From Candidatus Gastranaerophilales bacterium (lineage in GTDB: Bacteria > Cyanobacteriota > Vampirovibrionia > Gastranaerophilales > Gastranaerophilaceae), in assembly GCA_947630355.1 (NCBI GenBank), contig CANRHJ010000046.1:1-12397 (forward strand): 12,397 bases of DNA. Direction: 5' to 3'. Below the pieces are notes generated by a model, which did not search any database, was not told the origin of the DNA, and saw only the letters and a list, made by a program, of their open reading frames with translations. Made by a program: the position numbers and the translations under genes. Positions within the stretch are counted from its first letter, which is position 1. Every line of letters begins with the position of its first letter. This document shows positions 7,946-12,397 of this stretch, one piece after another.

Positions 7946-7976
7946 AAAAAAGGAATCCTAATCGGGTTCCTTTTTT
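7946..7976 (+). terminator. Intrinsic terminator after tpsA
   Basis: A 13-bp stem (AAAAAAGGAATCC / GGGTTCCTTTTTT, with one G-T pair) and a 5-base loop TAATC are followed by T-rich sequence, starting 26 bases after the tpsA stop. It separates tpsA from the TPR gene, so the two are probably distinct transcription units. Confidence 0.88.
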
Positions 7977-8026
7977 ATTTGACTTAATATCCTCACTTAA
8001 GCTAACATAGTATTGAGGTCATGTGT

Positions 8027-9757
8027 ATGAAGTTAAAATATTTATTTTTGTCATGTTTGTTTTTGGGAATTTCCCACTCGGCTTTTGCGGATGCAATTAT
8101 TAACAATTATTCCAATCATTACCGCTCGGCGATACAATCCTCTTCAATTAAAGACTTATCTCACAGTGAATATACTGAACAAACAGCCCAATATAATGAA
8201 GTGTTAACCGAAATACAAAACAGAATAAAACAATCCCCCTCAGATTACGGCTTATATGCCTCTTTAATTGACGTATATACAAAATGCAAATCTTATGATA
8301 AGGCATACAAAGAGCTCGTTTTCTTAAATAATTTAGCTAAAAAAAATAAGTTAAACGCTTCTGTTATAAATTCATTAAATGAAACCGAAAAATTTTTAAG
8401 TAATCAGGAGCGTTATATAAAAAATAACGACATATTTATTGATTTAGCCATGTTAAATTTAATTTTGCAGAATTATTCAAAGGGCGAGCGTTATTTGGAA
8501 AAATCATTAAATTCAAAGTTATTCACGGATGCATTTAAAGAATTTTATGATACAACCGGAAATTATAATGCTGCGGTTAGTTCCGCCGATAAATTATTGA
8601 AATACAATTCCGATAATATTAATTTAAAAAAAATTAAAGCAAATTATTTAATATACACAAATAACAGAGAACAGGCAATTAAAGAGTATACGGACTTAAT
8701 AAAACTTAGTCCCGATGATGAAGAAACAATGTACACATTGTACAAACTCTTACTTGCAGATAATACTTCAGATAAAGAAATAATGAAGATATTTTCCGTA
8801 CAAAGTGAAGAAAAAGCATACGCAAATTTGGCTAATATACTTTTAAAGAACAATGATACGGAAGGAGCAAAAAAGTATGCTTCGGAGTTAACAAAGAAAT
8901 ATCCCGAAAATGTAAACGGATATATTGTATTATCTGAAATCTATAAAAAAGAAGGTAATTTAGAAGACTGCTACAAGGTTTTAAAGGAAGTAAGAGATAA
9001 GGCAGATGACTCTGACTCAATAGCGAAATATAATGTTATGCTGGCAAAATTGTCTGATGTACCCGTAAAAGAAGCTGATTCATTAATGAATAACGGCTTG
9101 TATTCACAGGCTTTAAGCGTTTTGGAATCATCGGACACCGAAAATATGTACGTTATTTTAGGTATGGCTCGTGCCAATTATTTTCTGAGTAAAAAACAAG
9201 AAGCCTTTGGACTTTTGAACAAAGCTATGTCCTTATATCCGAACAATGCCGACGTTTTCTATTATTTTGCTTATATTTTTTATAAAGAAAATGATTTGGA
9301 AAGTTCAAGGAAATATATATCAAAGGCTCTTGAAGTAAATCCTGGACATACTTATTCACTCAATTTAACGGACATAATAAATAAAGCGGAAGCTGATAAA
9401 TACATAAATCAAATTGTTTCGGACATTGATGCTCATAATTATAATGAAGCATTAAAGTTGACGGACGAAGCCTTAAAAATAGACAAGAAAAATGCCAAAT
9501 TATATTACTATAAAGGTTTAATATATATTTCAATGAACAAATATGCACAATCCACCGCATTTTTGTATAAGGCCGCAGAGCTTGATAATATTCCTTCCGC
9601 ATACTATTATTTAGGAGTCGCGTTTGATAATCTCTCGGAACCAAAGAATGCTTTGGAAAACTATAAAAAATATATTAACGGTTTATCGGATGATGATTTT
9701 GAAGAAAGTGAAAAACGCGATTATGCAAAAGCAAGAATTTTAAAACTTTCCGATTAA
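8027..9757 (+). CDS. Exported tetratricopeptide-repeat (TPR) protein
   Basis: I chose the ATG at 8027 over the one at 8021 because GAGG at 8015-8018 lies 8 bases before 8027 but only 2 before 8021. The 576-residue product then starts MKLKYLFLSC, a standard Sec signal peptide with a probable site after AFA at residue 22. The mature part is helical, with TPR-like pairs throughout. The clearest are at about 296-327, 375-405, 408-440, 470-490 and 494-550, showing the family's Tyr/Leu/Gly-Ala and terminal Pro spacing (for example ALEVNPGHT and AFLYKAAELD). There is no lipobox and no second membrane segment, so it is probably periplasmic. TPR domains are protein-binding scaffolds; the partner is not evident. 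It lies just after the TPS locus but behind a terminator, so a secretion or envelope role is only suggested by position. Confidence 0.88.
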   Translation: MKLKYLFLSCLFLGISHSAFADAIINNYSNHYRSAIQSSSIKDLSHSEYTEQTAQYNEVLTEIQNRIKQSPSDYGLYASLIDVYTKCKSYDKAYKELVFLNNLAKKNKLNASVINSLNETEKFLSNQERYIKNNDIFIDLAMLNLILQNYSKGERYLEKSLNSKLFTDAFKEFYDTTGNYNAAVSSADKLLKYNSDNINLKKIKANYLIYTNNREQAIKEYTDLIKLSPDDEETMYTLYKLLLADNTSDKEIMKIFSVQSEEKAYANLANILLKNNDTEGAKKYASELTKKYPENVNGYIVLSEIYKKEGNLEDCYKVLKEVRDKADDSDSIAKYNVMLAKLSDVPVKEADSLMNNGLYSQALSVLESSDTENMYVILGMARANYFLSKKQEAFGLLNKAMSLYPNNADVFYYFAYIFYKENDLESSRKYISKALEVNPGHTYSLNLTDIINKAEADKYINQIVSDIDAHNYNEALKLTDEALKIDKKNAKLYYYKGLIYISMNKYAQSTAFLYKAAELDNIPSAYYYLGVAFDNLSEPKNALENYKKYINGLSDDDFEESEKRDYAKARILKLSD

Positions 9758-9769
9758 TCTATTAACAAA

Positions 9770-9808
9770 TTTTGATATTTATACAAAAATATTTAATATT
9801 TTGATATT
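9770..9808. repeat. AT-only palindrome flanked by a TTTTGATATT direct repeat
   Basis: TTTTGATATT occurs at 9770-9779 and 9799-9808. Between and overlapping the copies is a perfect 17-base palindrome (AAAATATT-T-AATATTTT, 9786-9802). It sits directly upstream of the gene pair that ends in engB. It has no GC stem, so it is not a terminator; it could be a promoter/operator element or simply AT-rich sequence. Confidence 0.3.
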
Positions 9809-9816
9809 ATATAAGA

Positions 9817-10089
9817 ATGGATATCTTAAAGACATTTGAAATATTTTTACAAGCTCCGGTGAGTTTTATTCACAAGCGTAATATAAAAATAATGCATGTT
9901 GAAACAAATATTTTTGCGCAAAAACTCCCCGTAACTTTGACCTTTGATGAAAATATTAATTTGACGGTTTACAATAACAGAAAAATGTACAATTTGATAT
10001 CCAGTGTCGTATATAAAAGAAAAATGAAAAATGAAAATAAAGAATGCGAAATTTTTGACAAGCGCGCCGACAATAAAAGAGTGTCCTGA
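9817..10089 (+). CDS. Unknown small ORF upstream of and overlapping engB (90 aa)
   Basis: The frame runs from the ATG at 9817 to a stop at 10089, so its last 59 bases overlap the start of engB in another frame. The codon choice up to about 10025 looks coding. The product is basic, without signal peptide, membrane segment or recognised domain; its middle (LPVTLTF, then INLTVYN) looks like beta strands. There is no Shine-Dalgarno sequence. Instead TATTAT at 9805-9810 would place a transcript start at or next to the ATG, so it could be translated leaderless, with engB re-initiated from within it. Because the overlap is long and engB is certain, the alternative is that this ORF is a chance frame in a long engB leader. 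Confidence 0.42.
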   Translation: MDILKTFEIFLQAPVSFIHKRNIKIMHVETNIFAQKLPVTLTFDENINLTVYNNRKMYNLISSVVYKRKMKNENKECEIFDKRADNKRVS

Positions 10090-10606
10090 TTTAAATTTAC
10101 CTGAATTCGCTCTGATAGGACGTTCTAACGTCGGAAAATCCTCTTTTATAAATTCTCTTGTAAACATAAAAGGATTAGCTAAAACAAGTAATACTCCGGG
10201 TAAAACAAAACTTATAAACCTGTTTAATGTTAATGACAGCTTCGTTTTCGCTGATTTACCGGGCTATGGCTTCGCAAAAGTTTCCGGTAAAACACAAAAC
10301 TTGTGGCAGAAAAATTTGGAAAATTACTTGCTCAATAGGACTTGTATTGTCAGTTTAATTCATTTTGTTGACTCCAGGCATGAATTACAAAATAATGATG
10401 TTCAAATGGCAGAGTGGATTAATTTTAATAAATTACCCTGTTTTGTTATTGCTTCAAAAGTTGATCAAATATCAAAATCGCAGATAAACAACGTATGCAA
10501 AAATTTTGAAAAACAGCTCAATCTTGAAGTGCTGCCGTTTTCTAAATCAAACAGCTTTTATAACATGAAAATTTTGGACAAAATAGAAGAGATTATTACC
10601 GCTTAA
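10031..10606 (+). CDS. engB: Ribosome biogenesis GTP-binding protein EngB (YsxC/YihA)
   Basis: This 191-residue cytoplasmic GTPase is of the EngB/YsxC family, which acts in assembly of the large ribosomal subunit. All G motifs are visible in order: G1 P-loop GRSNVGKS at 30-37, the G2-region Thr in NTPGKTK at 54-60, G3 DLPGYGF at 75-81, G4 as SKVD at 142-145 (the usual first residue is Asn or Thr, so Ser is a mild deviation), and a G5-like FSKS near 170-173. The start is supported by the family-typical opening MKIKNAKF...SAP and by an in-frame stop two codons upstream. There is no clear ribosome binding site, only an A-rich stretch, so translation may depend on the overlapping upstream ORF. 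Its 3' end overlaps the convergent membrane-protein gene by 11 bases. Confidence 0.95.
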   Translation: MKIKNAKFLTSAPTIKECPDLNLPEFALIGRSNVGKSSFINSLVNIKGLAKTSNTPGKTKLINLFNVNDSFVFADLPGYGFAKVSGKTQNLWQKNLENYLLNRTCIVSLIHFVDSRHELQNNDVQMAEWINFNKLPCFVIASKVDQISKSQINNVCKNFEKQLNLEVLPFSKSNSFYNMKILDKIEEIITA

Positions 10607-10994
10607 ATTTGGTGTTCTCGAGAAATTGCAAAATACACTTATGAATATCCTTAGGTGTAGTCAAATTTACAGGGTTATTTGTTGATTGCGTAAATTTTGA
10701 TTTTACATCTTTGTTTTGATTTATATTGCCTGCTTTTACAGGATTTCGCCTTCCTTTTAGTTTCATTATTCTGAAAATCATAATGGCAATAAGAAGAAGT
10801 ATGATTAAAGCGGCGCAGGAAATATAAAATATCCCGGAATTATTTATATCCTGCATAACGGGATTTTGCTGCGATTGCCGGTTAATTTCGGGCAGCACGG
10901 GCAATTCCTGATTTTGTTCCTGAGGTGTTTCAGGTTCAAAATCAGGAATTTCAATATTACCTGATTCATTATCAGCAATCAGAATTTTATACAT
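10596..10994 (-). CDS. Single-pass membrane protein coupled to RNase E/G (132 aa)
   Basis: The ATG overlaps the RNase E/G stop by 8 bases (shared ATGTATAA), the classic layout for translational coupling. Residues about 1-52 are acidic and rich in Pro, Glu and Gln, probably unstructured. Residues about 54-75 are one strongly hydrophobic membrane segment (ISCAALIILLLIAIMIF), followed at once by the basic stretch RIMKLKGRR. By the positive-inside rule the C-terminal part should be in the cytoplasm and the acidic N-terminus outside. The cytoplasmic tail ends in a short likely helix (DIHKCILQFLENTK). There is no signal peptide and I recognise no family. Coupling to an RNA-decay enzyme makes a membrane tether or partner a reasonable guess, but that rests on context alone. 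The gene converges on engB, with an 11-base overlap of the two 3' ends. Confidence 0.72.
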   Translation of the reverse strand: MYKILIADNESGNIEIPDFEPETPQEQNQELPVLPEINRQSQQNPVMQDINNSGIFYISCAALIILLLIAIMIFRIMKLKGRRNPVKAGNINQNKDVKSKFTQSTNNPVNLTTPKDIHKCILQFLENTKFKR

Positions 10995-12397
10995 TTACAA
11001 TCTGTTCGCTTTCTTTTTTTAATTTACGGGGTTTTCTGCCCGGTTTCTTTTTTACTTCGTGATTTTCTTTTTCCGCTGTTTCCGTTTCAAGATGAGTTTG
11101 TGCGGGTTTCTTCTTCTGATTTTTAGAATTAGCCTTTCTTGTTTTTTCGGATTTATTTTCTTCCGTATGCACTTCTTCCTGAGCCGGTTGAACAGGTGCT
11201 TGAACTTCTTGCTGCTCGATTATATTTGATATTTCATCTATTATTTGATCTTTTGTTTCAAATTCTTCGTTTATTTGGTTGTTAATTTGTTTTTTATTGT
11301 TGAATTTAAAGTTTTTATTTTGATTATTATGCTGATGTTCTTGCTGTTCATCGTTTAAAGGATTATTATTAGGGTTGTTAAATACTTTATTTTGTTTATA
11401 ATTCGGGGTTTTATTTTTAATTTGCTGAACCGGCAATTTAAGTTTTGCAGCTTTCACTTTTACTTCACCCTCTAAGACGGGAGAAGAGAAAGTTAAATCA
11501 TCAAGGATATAACCTGTACCTTGACAATGGGGGCATTTTTTGCCGAAAATTTCCGATAAACTTTGACCTTGTCTGTGTCTTGTCAATTCAACAAGTCCCA
11601 AATCGGATAATTGACCCACTTGAGGCTTTGCTTTATCTTTTTCAAGCGCAATTTCCAACTCTTCCATTATGGCAAGTTTATCACGGCGGTTATTCATATC
11701 AATAAAGTCAACTATAACCATTCCGCCGATATTTCTTAATCTTAACTGCCTTGCAATTTCGTGTACGGCTTCAATATTTGTTTTAACAATTGTTTCATCC
11801 TGTGTATTGGAACTTACAAATTTACCGCTGTTAACGTCAATTACTGTTAATGCTTCCGTTGTTTGGATAAACAAATAACCGCCGCTTGGTAAATTTACTT
11901 TTGTCTGAAGTGCTGCTTTTATTTCTTTTGTAATACCCGATGCCGTAAGGAGCGTTTCAGAACCTTTATAAACATTTACTTCTATATTTTTGTTCATATT
12001 CCAGTTTTGCAAAATCTGTTGAGTTCTGTGAACACCGTAGGAAGTATCCAAAATAATTTCATCCACATCTTCGCTGCAAGCTTCTCTCATTACTCTGTAA
12101 AGCAAATCTTGATCTCTGTATAATAAACTCGGAGCCGGTCTTGTTTCGGCAGCAGTAACTATTGTATTCCATTTATCCAATAATATTTCCATATCTTCCT
12201 GAATATCGGAATCACTTTGTCCTTCAGCTTCCGTTCTTACTATTACCCCCACGCCGACCGGTTTTAGAAGATTTACGATTGATTTTAATCTTGCACGTTC
12301 TTTTTGAGAAGTGATTTTTTTAGAAACATTTACCCTACATTCACCCCGGTTTCATCCGGCAATAAAACCAAAAATCTTCCCGGCAGAGAAAGAGCTG
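10987..12397 (-). CDS. rne: Ribonuclease E/G, 5'-partial, with an apparent frameshift
   Basis: This is the endoribonuclease of the RNase E/G family, the main enzyme for mRNA decay and rRNA/tRNA processing. Numbered from GTG 12252, the DNase I-like catalytic part shows VIDVNS (Asp139, Asn141) and VDFID (Asp182), matching the metal-binding Asp303, Asn305 and Asp346 of E. coli RNase E. The Zn-link CPHC is at 240-243. The next ~170 residues are a disordered tail, Asn/Gln-rich, then Glu-rich, then basic, with KKKPGRKPRKLKK near the end. RNase G lacks such a tail, so RNase E is the better name. GTG 12252 is not the true start: homologous sequence continues upstream (VSKKITSQKERARLK), and LPGRFLVLLPDETGVNV lies in a second frame reaching the window edge. 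The switch between frames is at 12325-12346, where an 11-base near-duplication creates a TAA at 12330-12332. It is either an assembly fault or a disabled gene. Confidence 0.9.
12325..12346 (-). repeat. 11-base imperfect tandem duplication breaking the rne frame
   Basis: On the minus strand, GGGTGAATGTA (12336-12346) is followed directly by GGGTAAATGTT (12325-12335). The copies differ at two positions. Removing either 11-mer restores one continuous RNase E/G frame reading TGVNVSKKI across the join. In that frame the differences are GTG/GTA and GTA/GTT, all valine codons. Confidence 0.9.

Noticed and set aside
7979..8008. TTGACT and TAACAT as a promoter for the TPR gene
   Set aside because: The 18-base spacing is acceptable, but the -10 match is poor and the transcript would start on top of the ribosome binding site.
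8021..8023. ATG at 8021 as the TPR protein start
   Set aside because: GAGG at 8015-8018 is only 2 bases away; the ATG at 8027 has proper spacing and gives a standard signal peptide.
9847..10167. 106-residue ORF on the minus strand
   Set aside because: It covers the start and P-loop region of engB in antisense and has no ribosome binding site or recognisable content.
12250..12252. GTG at 12252 as the true start of RNase E/G
   Set aside because: Clear family sequence continues upstream in the same frame, and further upstream in another frame up to the window edge.

Overview
The window comes from an AT-rich, Gram-negative (two-membrane) bacterium. The outer-membrane evidence is a complete two-partner secretion (TPS) pair, and several proteins carry Sec signal peptides ending in AxA. 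RNase E/G with a basic C-terminal tail, EngB, the codon use and the TPR-rich exported proteins fit a gut relative of the cyanobacteria (Gastranaerophilales / Vampirovibrionia). That placement is inference from style, not proof; other low-GC Gram-negatives are possible. I saw no rRNA, tRNA, CRISPR array, insertion sequence or phage gene.

Layout. Bases 1-3045 (+) hold the 3' part of a very large, mostly helical protein. Its first visible residues look like the C-terminal half of a papain-type protease domain (His, then Asn-Ser-Trp-Gly). A small secreted protein follows (3102-3377, +). Then comes a hairpin terminator that can serve both strands (3395-3427), the TpsB outer-membrane transporter (3445-5232, -), a 654-base intergenic region, and the divergent TpsA exoprotein (5887-7920, +) with its own terminator (7946-7976). 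Next are a periplasmic TPR protein (8027-9757, +), a short unknown ORF (9817-10089, +) overlapping the GTPase gene engB (10031-10606, +), a single-pass membrane protein (10596-10994, -) and ribonuclease E/G (10987 to the window end, -).

How they work together. TpsB and TpsA form the clearest system. TpsA crosses the inner membrane by Sec, its N-terminal TPS domain is recognised by the POTRA domains of TpsB, and it is passed through the barrel to the surface. The pair is divergent rather than in the usual single operon, so the 654-base region between them must hold both promoters. That region carries seven ATGTAA hexamers, each pointing toward the nearer gene, and an odd GC-richer island with a 34-codon ORF. 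The TPR protein and the small secreted protein may belong to the same envelope module, but nothing beyond proximity shows this. On the right, RNase E/G and the membrane protein overlap by 8 bases and are probably translationally coupled, suggesting a membrane link for RNA decay.

The most checkable oddity is in RNase E/G. An 11-base imperfect tandem duplication at 12325-12346 shifts the frame and creates a stop. The two copies differ only at synonymous third positions, which looks more like two strain alleles joined during assembly than a real inactivating mutation. I did not find a convincing wholly new system.
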